64,000 bases of DNA, from assembly GCA_963794385.1 (NCBI GenBank), contig CAWCDT010000010.1:186001-250000 (forward strand). Direction: 5' to 3'. Source of the DNA: Gaiellasilicea sp963794385 (GTDB taxonomy: Bacteria; Actinomycetota; Thermoleophilia; Gaiellales; Gaiellaceae). Position 1 is the stretch's first letter. Every line of letters begins with the position of its first letter. A program made the position numbers and the translations under genes. Shown piece after piece: positions 54,405-62,492 of this stretch. Below the pieces are notes generated by a model. It was not told where the DNA came from. It saw nothing but the letters and a program-made list of their open reading frames with translations, and ran no database searches.

Positions 54405-56036
54405 GTGGCCTCGTTCTCACGCGCTCGCCTGCTGCAGCTCGGGGCCCTGGCCGCGGGCACGCTCTTCGCCGACCCGCGTGCGGCGCTCGCGCGAGTGCGC
54501 GCGCCGTCGCTTGCGAAGGTCTCGGTCCGCAACATCGGGGCGCGCTACCGCGGCGACCGACGCTTCTTCGCGAGCGTCAGTCCGGGCGTCAGAGGCCGCG
54601 ACCGGGCGTCGATCCGCTTCTCGCTCGACCGGCCCGCGACAGTGCGGATCGAGGCGCTGCGGACCGCCCTCCGCCAGCGCACGGTCGTCTGGCAGGTCGA
54701 GCAGCAGCTCCCCGCGGGCGCGAACCGGATCTGGTGGAAGCCCGACTCGAAGCTCCCCGTCGGCTCGTATGTGATGCGGCTGACCGTCGAGGACGACGAC
54801 GGGAACCGGAAGACGTACGGCGGCCGACGCGCGGCGAAGGCGGCGAGCTCGACCACGCCGGTCGTCCGCGTGCTCGGGGTCGAAGCCGCGTTCGAGAAGC
54901 GGAGCTATGCGCCCGGGGAGACCGCGGTGCTGACGGTCAGCGCCGACTGCGAGCGGCTCACGCTCCAGTTCCTGGCCTGCGGCACCGAGTCCGAGTACAC
55001 GGACCGCACGGACGAGATGCGCGGCCATCCGTTCGGCCCGCCCCTCTCCTACGGCTGGAAGCGGAAGCGCTCGGCGCCCAACACGATCACGATCCCCGTG
55101 CCCGCCTGGCCCAGCGGCGTCTACGCCGTCAAGCTGACGACGGAGGACGGGCGGATGGGCTTCGCGCCGCTGATCCTGCGCCCAGCCGCGCTCGGGACGG
55201 CGCGCCAGGCCGTCGTGATGCCGACGAACACGTGGCAGGCGTACAACTTCGACGACGCGGACGGCGACGGCTGGGGCGACACGTGGTACGCGGGCGGCAA
55301 CCCGCCCGTCCGGCTGAACCGTCCGTACCGCCAGCGGGGTACGCCGCCGTGGTTCCGCCGCTCCGACGTCCCGTTCCTCAAGTTCGTCCGTCAGACAGGC
55401 AAGACACCGGACTTCTTGGCCGAAGACGACCTGGAGGCGTTTCCGAGCGGCGACGAGCTGCGCCGCCTCTACGACCTCGTCGTCTTCCCGGGCCACACCG
55501 AGTACGTGACGCAGCAGGCGTACGACGTCGTCCAGCGCTTCCGCGACCTCGGCGGGCGCCTCATCTTCCTCTCCGCGAACAACTTCTTCTGGAAGGTGGA
55601 GAAGAACGGCCAGTGGATGCGGCGCGTCAAGCTCTGGCGCGACCTCGGGAGACCCGAGGCCGCGCTCCTCGGCGTGCAGTACCGGGCGAACGACAACGGC
55701 TCGAAGCAGGGCGTCTACACGATCGTGGACACCGCAGCCGCTCCCTGGCTCTTCGAGGGGACGGGCCTCGCAAACGGCGCCCCACTCGGCGAGATGGTCG
55801 GGGGCTACGGGATCGAGATCGACGCCACCTCGCCCGTGTCCCCGCCGGGGACGAGGGTGCTCGCGCGCATCTCCGACCTCTATGGCCCCGGGCTGACCGC
55901 TGAGATGACGTACTACGAGACGGAGGCCGGCTCCCGCGTGTTCTCCGCGGGAGCCCTCGACTTCGGCGGCTCGATCACGTTCCAGCCGGTGTGGCAGATG
56001 CTCGAAAACCTCTGGCGGCACATGACGTCCGCCTGA
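54405..56036 (+). CDS. Secreted N,N-dimethylformamidase-beta-like protein
   Basis: A 543-residue protein with a signal (GTG 54405; LLQLGALAAGTLFADPRAAL). N-terminal Ig-like repeats include FSLDRPATVRIEALRTAL and ANRIWWKPDSKLPVGSYVM. The C-terminal half resembles the large subunit of N,N-dimethylformamidase: MPTNTWQAYNFDDADGDGWG, LYDLVVFPGHTEYVTQQAYD and LGGRLIFLSANNFFWKVEKN. It is a stand-alone secreted relative, so amidase activity is uncertain. It starts 56 bases after the divergent DUF354 start. Confidence 0.72.
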   Translation: MASFSRARLLQLGALAAGTLFADPRAALARVRAPSLAKVSVRNIGARYRGDRRFFASVSPGVRGRDRASIRFSLDRPATVRIEALRTALRQRTVVWQVEQQLPAGANRIWWKPDSKLPVGSYVMRLTVEDDDGNRKTYGGRRAAKAASSTTPVVRVLGVEAAFEKRSYAPGETAVLTVSADCERLTLQFLACGTESEYTDRTDEMRGHPFGPPLSYGWKRKRSAPNTITIPVPAWPSGVYAVKLTTEDGRMGFAPLILRPAALGTARQAVVMPTNTWQAYNFDDADGDGWGDTWYAGGNPPVRLNRPYRQRGTPPWFRRSDVPFLKFVRQTGKTPDFLAEDDLEAFPSGDELRRLYDLVVFPGHTEYVTQQAYDVVQRFRDLGGRLIFLSANNFFWKVEKNGQWMRRVKLWRDLGRPEAALLGVQYRANDNGSKQGVYTIVDTAAAPWLFEGTGLANGAPLGEMVGGYGIEIDATSPVSPPGTRVLARISDLYGPGLTAEMTYYETEAGSRVFSAGALDFGGSITFQPVWQMLENLWRHMTSA

Positions 56037-56058
56037 ACTCGTCGCATAAGCTGTTCTT

Positions 56059-56955
56059 ATGGACACGCGTCAGCTCGCCGCGTTCTGCGCCGTCGTCGAG
56101 CGCCGCAGCTTCTCGCAGGCGGCAGAGCGCCTCGGAGTGACGCAGCCGGCTGTCTCGCTGCAGGTGCGCGCGCTCGAGAAGCGGCTCGGCACGCAGCTGC
56201 TCGACCGCTCCGGCCGGCGCGTCGAGCCGACGGAGGCCGGGCTCCGGCTCTACCGCGGCGCGCAGCGGCTGCTCTCGCTCGAGGAGCAGCTGCTCGACGA
56301 GATCGCAGGCGAGGCCGAAGGGGAGCTGGCCGGGGAGCTGCAGATCGGGGCCTCGACCGGGCCGGCGGCGATCGTCGTCCCGCTCCTGCTCTGCGAGTTC
56401 CAGCGCCGCCACCCGGCCGTCAAGGTCTCCCTGACGGTCTCGGACACGCACTCCGTCGTCGAGCGCGTCGCCGCGCGCGAGCTCGAGCTCGGCATCGTCG
56501 GCGCCGCCCGCCGCCATCGGGCCGTGCGTTTCGAGCCCTTCTTCGACGACGAGGTGATCCTCGCGTGCCCACCCGGTCACGCCTTCGCCGGGCGCACAGT
56601 CTCGCTCGAGGAGCTGCGCAACGAGAACCTGATCCTGATGCAGGACGGCGCCGGCGTGCGCCAGATCGTCGAGGACGAGCTGCGCGCCCTCGGCGTGCGC
56701 CTGCGCGACCTCGACGTGCGCCTCGAGCTCGGCCTGCAGGAATCCGTGCGCAGCGCCGTCCAGGCCGGCTACGGGCTCACGTTCATCTCGCGCTCGGCGG
56801 TCGAGCCCGAGCTCGCCGCCGGGACGCTGGCGGCGGCGAGAGTCGAGGGGCTCGACGCGAAGCGCGAGATCTCCCTGGTGCGCTCCTCCGGCCGGACTCC
56901 CACGCGGGCAGCCGACGCGTTCGTCGAGTTCGCCCGCGACGCGCTCCCGCGATGA
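56059..56955 (+). CDS. LysR family transcriptional regulator
   Basis: A 298-residue LysR regulator. The HTH is RQLAAFCAVVERRSFSQAAE, RLGVTQPAVSLQVRALEKRL and GTQLLDRSGRRVEPTEAG. The effector domain has GELQIGASTGPAAIVVPLLL and VQAGYGLTFISRSAVEPELA, close to the CysL/CbbR-like subgroup. Unusually it is not divergent from a target: the dehydrogenase downstream begins in its stop codon region (ATGA at 56952) on the same strand. Confidence 0.9.
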   Translation: MDTRQLAAFCAVVERRSFSQAAERLGVTQPAVSLQVRALEKRLGTQLLDRSGRRVEPTEAGLRLYRGAQRLLSLEEQLLDEIAGEAEGELAGELQIGASTGPAAIVVPLLLCEFQRRHPAVKVSLTVSDTHSVVERVAARELELGIVGAARRHRAVRFEPFFDDEVILACPPGHAFAGRTVSLEELRNENLILMQDGAGVRQIVEDELRALGVRLRDLDVRLELGLQESVRSAVQAGYGLTFISRSAVEPELAAGTLAAARVEGLDAKREISLVRSSGRTPTRAADAFVEFARDALPR

Positions 56956-57887
56956 TCGTCCGCTGGGGGCTCGACGGGCTCGGCGAGCTCGCCGGCGCGC
57001 GCCCGTTCGTCGTCGCCGGCCCGCGCTGGCGGCACGTGCTCGACGCCGAGGACCGCTGGGAGGAGGTGCCGTCGCACCGGATCGAGGCTCCGGACGGGGT
57101 CGACGCGATCGTCGCGATCGGAGGCGGCAGCGCGATCGACACGGCCAAGGCGGCCTCAGCGGCGACGGGCCTGCCGCTCGTCTCCGTGCCGACAACCTAC
57201 TCGGGAGCGGAGTGGACGCCGTTCTTCGGCGTGCGCGATCCGGACCGGAAGATGCGCGGCGGCGGCTCGGGGGCGAATCTGCACGCGATCGTCTACGAGC
57301 CGGAGCTGACGCTCGGCCTGCCGCGCGCCGTGACCGTCGGCACGGCGCTGAACGCGCTCGCGCACTGCGCGGAGGCGCTCTACGTCCCCGAGCGGACGCC
57401 GCAGAGCGACGAGCATGCCCTGGCGGGCGCCGGCCTGATCGGCGAGTGGCTGCCGCAGGTGGTCGATCGGCCCGACGACCTCGAGGCGCGCACCGGCCTC
57501 CTGCGCGGTGCCTGCCACGCCGGGGCCGCGCTCGGCGGCTCGATGCTCGCACTCGGCCACGCCCTCGCGCAGGGGCTCGGCGGCCGCTACGGAGCCCCGC
57601 ACGGGGCGTTGAACGCACTCTGCCTGCCGCCCGCGCTGCGCTTCAACGAGCCCGTCGCCGGCGAGGCGATCGCGCGATTCGGGTCGGCGCTCGGAAGCGA
57701 CGATCCGGCGGCTCGCGTGGAAGAGCTGGCGCGCCTGGGCGGGTTCGAGCGCCTCCGCGACCTGGGGATCCCGGAGGAGGCGCCCGTCGAGGTCGCCGAA
57801 GCCGTTGTAGCGAGGCGGGGTGCGCACGCGAACCCACGCCCGGTCACACCCGCCGACGTGGAGCGGCTGCTGCGCTCGATCTGGTAG
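56952..57887 (+). CDS. Iron-containing alcohol dehydrogenase, maleylacetate reductase-like
   Basis: A 311-residue dehydroquinate-synthase-fold enzyme. NAD-binding: DAIVAIGGGSAIDTAKAASA. Substrate and metal regions: LVSVPTTYSGAEWTPFFGVR, LPRAVTVGTALNALAHCAEA and LALGHALAQGLGGRYGAPHG, with the two His of the metal site. PTTYSGAEWTP and the HxxxxxLGGxxxxPHG pattern fit maleylacetate reductase best. It is about 40 residues shorter than typical members, mostly at the N-terminus. Coupled to the LysR gene upstream. Confidence 0.8.
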   Translation: MIVRWGLDGLGELAGARPFVVAGPRWRHVLDAEDRWEEVPSHRIEAPDGVDAIVAIGGGSAIDTAKAASAATGLPLVSVPTTYSGAEWTPFFGVRDPDRKMRGGGSGANLHAIVYEPELTLGLPRAVTVGTALNALAHCAEALYVPERTPQSDEHALAGAGLIGEWLPQVVDRPDDLEARTGLLRGACHAGAALGGSMLALGHALAQGLGGRYGAPHGALNALCLPPALRFNEPVAGEAIARFGSALGSDDPAARVEELARLGGFERLRDLGIPEEAPVEVAEAVVARRGAHANPRPVTPADVERLLRSIW

Positions 57888-57902
57888 GACGAATAAGACC
57901 GA

Positions 57903-57919
57903 CTAATGCGGCGCATTAG
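57903..57919. promoter_or_regulatory. Dyad upstream of the flavoprotein gene
   Basis: CTAATGC-GGC-GCATTAG is a perfect inverted repeat 22 bases before the GTG at 57941 and 16 bases after the dehydrogenase stop. It may be an operator (possibly for the LysR protein) or a weak hairpin. Confidence 0.45.
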
Positions 57920-57940
57920 CAACTTGGGTATCCTGGCCAT

Positions 57941-59134
57941 GTGAGCGGCTCGCACTCGTTCGACGTGCTCGTGCTCGGCAGCGGCGCCTCAGGCCTCGCC
58001 GCCGCCGTCTCCGCCGACCACGCCGGAGCGCGGGTCGGCCTCGCGACGAAGGGCTCGATCCAGGCGTGCAACTCGGCGAAGGCGCAGGGCGGGATCCAGG
58101 CCTCGTTCGGCGACGACGACTCGCCCGAGCAGCACGCGGCCGACGTCTTCAAGAGCTCGCACGAGAGCGCCGACATGCGCCTCGTCGAGATCCTCACCGG
58201 CGATGCTCGCAGCGCGATCCACTGGCTCGAGGAGCTCGGCGTCGAGTTCACACGTGAGAACGGGGGCTACCGTCTCGCCCGCTGTGGCGGCGCCTCGGCG
58301 AAGCGGCTGCTGCAGGTCGGCGACCGGACGGGGCACGCGATCACGAAGGCGCTCCGCGACGCGTTCGAGGCGGGCGGCGGCACGCTCTTCGCGAACAGCC
58401 CGCTCACCGCGCTCGAGCAGCGCGAGCACGGTTGGCGCGCGACCTGCGGCGAGCACGAGCTCGATGCCGCGACGGTCGTCCTCGCCGCCGGCGGCCGCTG
58501 CTTCCGCGTCGCGGAGGAGCGCGGCGAGCTCTCGACCAACCATCCGAACGCAACCGGCGAGGTGACCCGGATCGCGCTCGAGCTCGGCGCCGAGGCGCGT
58601 GACCTCGATGAGCTCCAGTACCACCCGAACGGGGGCGCCTGGCCGGCGACGATGCAGGGGTACTCGATCCCGGAGACGACGCGCGCCTACGGGGCCGTGC
58701 TCCTGAACGCCGACGGCGAGGAGTTCACCGACTCGCTCGGGCCGCGCGACGAGGTCAGCCAGGCGATCTTCGACGAGGTCGAGAAGGGCAAGGGCGTCGA
58801 GACAGAGGACGGCCGGCCCGCCGTCTACCTCGACACGACGCGAATCGCGCCGGCCGACGCCGAGATCTCGCTTCCCTACATGCTGCGCCGCTACCGCGGC
58901 TCGGGGATCGACCCGCTCGAGGTGAGGATCCTCACCTACCCCGTCCTGCACTACCAGAACGGCGGTCTCACGATCGATACCGACGCCCAGACAACCCTCG
59001 AGGGGCTCTATGCGTGCGGTGAGATCGCGGGCGGCACGCACGGCCGCAACCGCATGATGGGGAACTCCCTTCTGGAATGCTGCGTGTTCGGCCGGCGCGC
59101 CGGCAAGGCGGCAGCAGAGAAAGCGAGCGCATGA
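57941..59134 (+). CDS. Soluble fumarate reductase/aspartate oxidase-like flavoprotein
   Basis: A 397-residue FAD protein of the SdhA/FrdA/NadB family. The dinucleotide fold is DVLVLGSGASGLAAAVSADH. SIQACNSAKAQGGIQASFGD is the flavin-side loop. STNHPNATGEVTRIALELGA, LQYHPNGGAWPATMQGYSI and HYQNGGLTIDTDAQTTLEGL then YACGEIAGGTHGRNRMMGNS are the substrate and FAD motifs. It lacks the C-terminal helical domain of SdhA, and no sdhB/C genes adjoin, so a soluble fumarate reductase or oxidase is likely. GTG start. Its stop overlaps the fumarase ATG (ATGA). Confidence 0.85.
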   Translation: MSGSHSFDVLVLGSGASGLAAAVSADHAGARVGLATKGSIQACNSAKAQGGIQASFGDDDSPEQHAADVFKSSHESADMRLVEILTGDARSAIHWLEELGVEFTRENGGYRLARCGGASAKRLLQVGDRTGHAITKALRDAFEAGGGTLFANSPLTALEQREHGWRATCGEHELDAATVVLAAGGRCFRVAEERGELSTNHPNATGEVTRIALELGAEARDLDELQYHPNGGAWPATMQGYSIPETTRAYGAVLLNADGEEFTDSLGPRDEVSQAIFDEVEKGKGVETEDGRPAVYLDTTRIAPADAEISLPYMLRRYRGSGIDPLEVRILTYPVLHYQNGGLTIDTDAQTTLEGLYACGEIAGGTHGRNRMMGNSLLECCVFGRRAGKAAAEKASA

Positions 59135-60033
59135 GCGACCATCACCACCACCGATCTTCAGCACGCCGTCGAGGACGCCGCGGCCCATCTCTACGTCTGG
59201 GCGCTGAAGGACATCCCGCAGGACCTGCGGGACGCGCTCGCCGCGGCGATGGACCGGGAGACGTCGGTCACGGGCCAGCGGGTCCTCCAGACCATTCACC
59301 GGAACGTGAACATCGCCGACGAGGAGAAGAACCTCGTCTGCCAGGACACGGGCATCGCCGTCTACACGTGCCGCGTCGGCGAGCACTTCCCGCTCCATCC
59401 GGCCCGCATCTACGAGGCGCTCCGCGACGGCACGGCGCGCGCGACGATCGAGCACCCGCTCCGCTCGAACGCGGTGCACACGATCACGCGCGAGAACACC
59501 GGCCCGAACATCGGCCACCGCCTGCCGATCGTGCACTGGGAGTTCATCGCCGGACTGGGACGGCCTCGACGTCAAGTGCGTCCCCAAGGGCTCGGGCTCG
59601 GAGAACATGAGCTTCCTGAAGATGTGCGTCCCGGCCGACGGCGTGAAGGGGATCAAGCAGTTCGTGCTCGAGTCGATCGTCGGCGCCGGCGGCAAGCCGT
59701 GCCCGCCCGGGATCGTCGGCGTCGGCATCGGCGGCTCGGCCGACTACGCGATGTACCTCGCCAAGGAGGCGATCGCGCGCCCGATCGGCACGCGCAATGC
59801 CGACCCGGTCGTTGCCGCAGCTCGAGGACGAGCTGTACGGGCTCCTGAACGAGACCGGGATCGGCCCGATGGGTCTCGGCGGCGACGTGACGGTGCTCCA
59901 GTGCCACATCGAGCACGCGGACACGCACATGACGCTCAATCCGGTCGCGGTCAACTACCAGTGCTGGGCGGCGCGACGGGCCTCGGTGCACGTCGACGCG
60001 CAGGGAAACCTCGACTTCGACCGGGAGTTTTGA
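59131..60033 (+). CDS. Class I fumarate hydratase alpha subunit, three frame breaks
   Basis: Fe-S fumarase (tartrate dehydratase-type) alpha subunit of about 300 residues. It reads ITTTDLQHAVEDAAAHLYVW, ADEEKNLVCQDTGIAVYTCR and ENTGPNIGHRLPIVHWEF; then after a shift near 59553 GLDVKCVPKGSGSENMSFLK and GGKPCPPGIVGVGIGGSADY; then after a shift near 59805 LPQLEDELYGLLNETGIGPM. The cluster cysteines are in VCQDTG, CVPKGSG and PCPPG. A further shift just after the ATG makes the literal start His-rich, an artefact. It converts fumarate to malate with the beta subunit next door. Confidence 0.88.
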
Positions 60034-60621
60034 TGGCCGAGCACACAGTCACCTTCCCGGTCACGGATCCCGCCGAGATCCTGAAGCTCCGCGCGGGCGA
60101 CGAGGTCACCGTCCAGGGCCACATCATCGGCATCCGCGACCGGACCCAGATCCGGATCTTCGACCAGGGCGTCGAGCCGCCGATGGATCTCTCCGGCGCG
60201 TTCCTGCTCCACACGGCGCCCGGCGTGCGCAAGCTCGACGACGGCCGCTACGAGAAGGTCTGCATCGGCACCACGACGAGCGCGCGCATGGTGCGCTTCA
60301 CCGAGCCGCTCGGCGCCGCAGTACGGCGTCCGCGCGATCTGCGGCAAGGGCGGCTTCCCGGACGAGGCGATCGAGCCGATGCAGCGGCTCGGGATGGTCT
60401 ACTTCGCGATCGTCGGCGGCGCCGCCGCGCTCGAGACGACCCAGATCGAGGAGATCGAGGAGGTCGCCTGGGAGGAGCTCATGCCCGAGTGCCTCTGGAA
60501 GTTCCGCGTCAAGGACTTCGGCCCGCTCACGGTCGGGATCGACGCGCACGGCAACTCGCTCTACCACGACGTCCAGGCGGCCGCGCAGGAGAAGCTGAAG
60601 GAGCTCTATGCCCGCCTCTAA
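60033..60621 (+). CDS. Class I fumarate hydratase beta subunit, one frame break
   Basis: The C-terminal (swivelling) fumarase subunit, about 195 residues. ATG 60033: FPVTDPAEILKLRAGDEVTV, GHIIGIRDRTQIRIF, DLSGAFLLHTAPGVRK and CIGTTTSARMVRFTEPL. Then a shift near 60318 and VRAICGKGGFPDEAIEPMQR, YFAIVGGAAALETTQIEEIE and VAWEELMPECLWKFRVKDFG. The start overlaps the alpha stop (TGATG). It overlaps the downstream ComA-type gene by 14 bases, tying fumarase and that enzyme together. Confidence 0.88.
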
Positions 60622-61411
60622 CGGCGAGCCGCAGCCGAACTTCCTCGACCTGCCCGCGCGGTCGCCGAAGCCACGCGAGACCGGGCTCACGCACGTGATG
60701 GACAAGGGCCTCAACATCCGCGAGATCGAGGGGCTCTTCGACACCGCCGGCGAGTACGTCGACATCGTCAAGCTCGGCTGGGGCACCAGCTACGTGACGA
60801 GGAACCTCGAGAAGAAGATCGCGCTCTACCGCTCGTTCGACACGCCGATCGTCTGCGGCGGCACGCTCTTCGAGGCGGTGTACGCACGCGGGAAGCTGGA
60901 CGGCTTCAAGCAGTGGCTCGAGCACTACCGCTTCTCGCACGTCGAGATCTCCGACGGCACGCTCGAGATCCCGCGCGACCAGAAGCTCGAGCTGATCGCC
61001 GACTTCGCGCGCGACTTCACCGTGCTCTCCGAGGTCGGGTCGAAGGACTCCGAGGTCGTCTACGCGCCGTATCAGTGGGTCGAGTGGATCAAGGAGGAGC
61101 GCGACGCGGGCGCCTGGAAGGTGATCACCGAGGCGCGGGAGGGCGGCACGGCCGGCATCTTCCGCAAGGACGGCGACATGCGCACCGGCCTGATCGACGA
61201 GATCGCGCACGAGATCGACTTCCACGACCTGATCTGGGAGGCGCCGTCGAAGAGCTCGCAGGCGTGGTTCGTGAAGCACTTCGGCCCCGAGGTCAACCTC
61301 GGCAACATCGCCCCGGAGGAAGTGATCCCGCTCGAGACGCTGCGCCTCGGCCTCCGCGGCGACACGCTGAAGGAGATCCTGCTCGCCGACGAGCCGGCGC
61401 CTGCGTCGTAG
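60608..61411 (+). CDS. ComA family phosphosulfolactate synthase
   Basis: A 267-residue TIM-barrel protein of the ComA family, which adds sulfite to phosphoenolpyruvate to give (2R)-phosphosulfolactate. Markers: ETGLTHVMDKGLNIREIEGL, EYVDIVKLGWGTSYVTRNLE, TPIVCGGTLFEAVYARGKLD, HVEISDGTLEIPRDQKLELI and VLSEVGSKDSEV. In archaea it starts coenzyme M synthesis; in bacteria it can give sulfolactate, and a plant homologue (HSA32) has a heat-stress role. No comB, comC or other CoM genes are in the window. It overlaps the fumarase beta gene by 14 bases. Confidence 0.87.
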   Translation: MPASNGEPQPNFLDLPARSPKPRETGLTHVMDKGLNIREIEGLFDTAGEYVDIVKLGWGTSYVTRNLEKKIALYRSFDTPIVCGGTLFEAVYARGKLDGFKQWLEHYRFSHVEISDGTLEIPRDQKLELIADFARDFTVLSEVGSKDSEVVYAPYQWVEWIKEERDAGAWKVITEAREGGTAGIFRKDGDMRTGLIDEIAHEIDFHDLIWEAPSKSSQAWFVKHFGPEVNLGNIAPEEVIPLETLRLGLRGDTLKEILLADEPAPAS

Positions 61412-61416
61412 TCGTC

Positions 61417-61432
61417 CCGGCTACGAAGCCGG
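61417..61432. terminator. Short hairpin after the ComA-type gene
   Basis: CCGGCT-ACGA-AGCCGG forms a 6-bp stem starting six bases after the TAG. No T-run follows, so terminator function is a guess. Confidence 0.35.
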
Positions 61433-61476
61433 CTCGGGATCCGCCGCCGGCTGAGGTCGCGGCGGCAGGAGGAGGA

Positions 61477-61670
61477 CTGATACTCCGCGAATCGCTGCAA
61501 GGTGATCTCGATCGCGCTCTGGAGGTTGTCGGCGTCGCCGTCCACGATGTAGGCGAAGACTCCGCGCTTCGCAGCTTCGCGCACGTATCCCGGGTCTTTC
61601 GCGGACAGCAGGGCGATCACGGGGCAGGAGGCTTCACGGATGATCTGCCATGCACCGCGGGCTTCACCAG
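61477..61670 (-). pseudogene. Receiver-domain remnant of an ANTAR-type regulator
   Basis: Within the 360-base gap between the ComA-type gene and the L,D-transpeptidase, the minus strand encodes WQIIREASCPVIALLSAKDP, GYVREAAKRGVFAYIVDGDA and LQSAIEITLQRFAEYQ. This looks like the second half of a response-regulator receiver domain from AmiR/NasR (ANTAR) proteins. No start, no phospho-acceptor half and no ANTAR output domain adjoin. I infer a truncated gene remnant. The rest of the gap shows no other feature. Confidence 0.45.
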
Positions 61671-61772
61671 CAGCGCTTGTGCTTCCTCGCACCTGCCCTG
61701 CCCGACCAGCTCGCCCCACTGCTCCTGCAGCGGCCACTCGCCCAGGCTCTGGAACCCGCCCAGGGACGCGAG

Positions 61773-62492
61773 CTACGCGACGATCTCGACGGGTGTGCCC
61801 TCGCGTGCGACCCGGGTGAGCAGGCGGATCGCCACGTTCGGGATCCGAATGCAGCCGTGGGAGCGTGCGCTTCCGAGCGGGTCGGCGAGGCTGGCGCCGC
61901 CGCGGCCGTGCAGCGCGACCTGGCCGGGGCCGCCGCCGAAGTCGAGCAGGGTCGGCGAGAAGGCGGTCAGGTGCAGCGCCCACGGGCCGAGGAAGCCGTC
62001 CGGGTCGGGCTGGGCGACCCGCTCGCTGACCGCGAACAGGCCGTGCGGGGTCGGCCAGTACGGCCTGCCGACGACGGCGTGATAGCTCCGCAGCACGCGG
62101 CCGCGGTAGAGGAGCCGCACGACCCGGCGGCCGACCGACACCTCGATCCGATAGCCGGTCGCGCTGAGCTTGGCGAAGTCGGCCAGGATCCAGCCGCTGC
62201 TGCCGTTCGGCCGCATCGGCAGACGTACCTTGAGCCACAGACGGCCGTGCGCGTCGTCCTTCGTGGCGAGGACGAGCAGCCCGACGGGGCCGCCGTTCCA
62301 GCGAGCGCGCGCCCCTACTTGCATCACCACGGCACCGCCACCGGGACGAGCCCGCGCGACGGTCGGATAGACGACCCTGGCGATCCACGTCTCGGCCCGT
62401 GTCGGCGCGGCCGGGATCTTCTCTGTGGCACCTGCCGCGGGCGCGGCGGCGAGCGCGAACGCCACTGCGGCGATGACGCTAGCCCGTGACAC
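61773..62492 (-). CDS. L,D-transpeptidase (YkuD domain), secreted
   Basis: A 239-residue protein. GTG 62492 begins a signal peptide (RASVIAAVAFALAAAPAAGA). An SH3-like region (ARPGGGAVVMQVGARARW to GSSGWILADFAKL) precedes the YkuD catalytic domain: YRIEVSVGRRVVRLLYRGRV, GRPYWPTPHGLFAVSERV, HGRGGASLADPLGSARSHG and then CIRIPNVAIRLL. The SHGCIR motif holds the nucleophilic Cys. It makes 3-3 peptidoglycan crosslinks or attaches proteins. Overlaps the 3' end of the upstream surface-protein gene by 14 bases. Confidence 0.9.
   Translation of the reverse strand: MSRASVIAAVAFALAAAPAAGATEKIPAAPTRAETWIARVVYPTVARARPGGGAVVMQVGARARWNGGPVGLLVLATKDDAHGRLWLKVRLPMRPNGSSGWILADFAKLSATGYRIEVSVGRRVVRLLYRGRVLRSYHAVVGRPYWPTPHGLFAVSERVAQPDPDGFLGPWALHLTAFSPTLLDFGGGPGQVALHGRGGASLADPLGSARSHGCIRIPNVAIRLLTRVAREGTPVEIVA

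Noticed and set aside
59131..59160. Apparent His-rich N-terminus (natural His-tag-like start) of fumarase alpha
   Set aside because: The bases encode ITTTDLQHAVED in the neighbouring frame, which matches the family; the His run is a frame-shift artefact.
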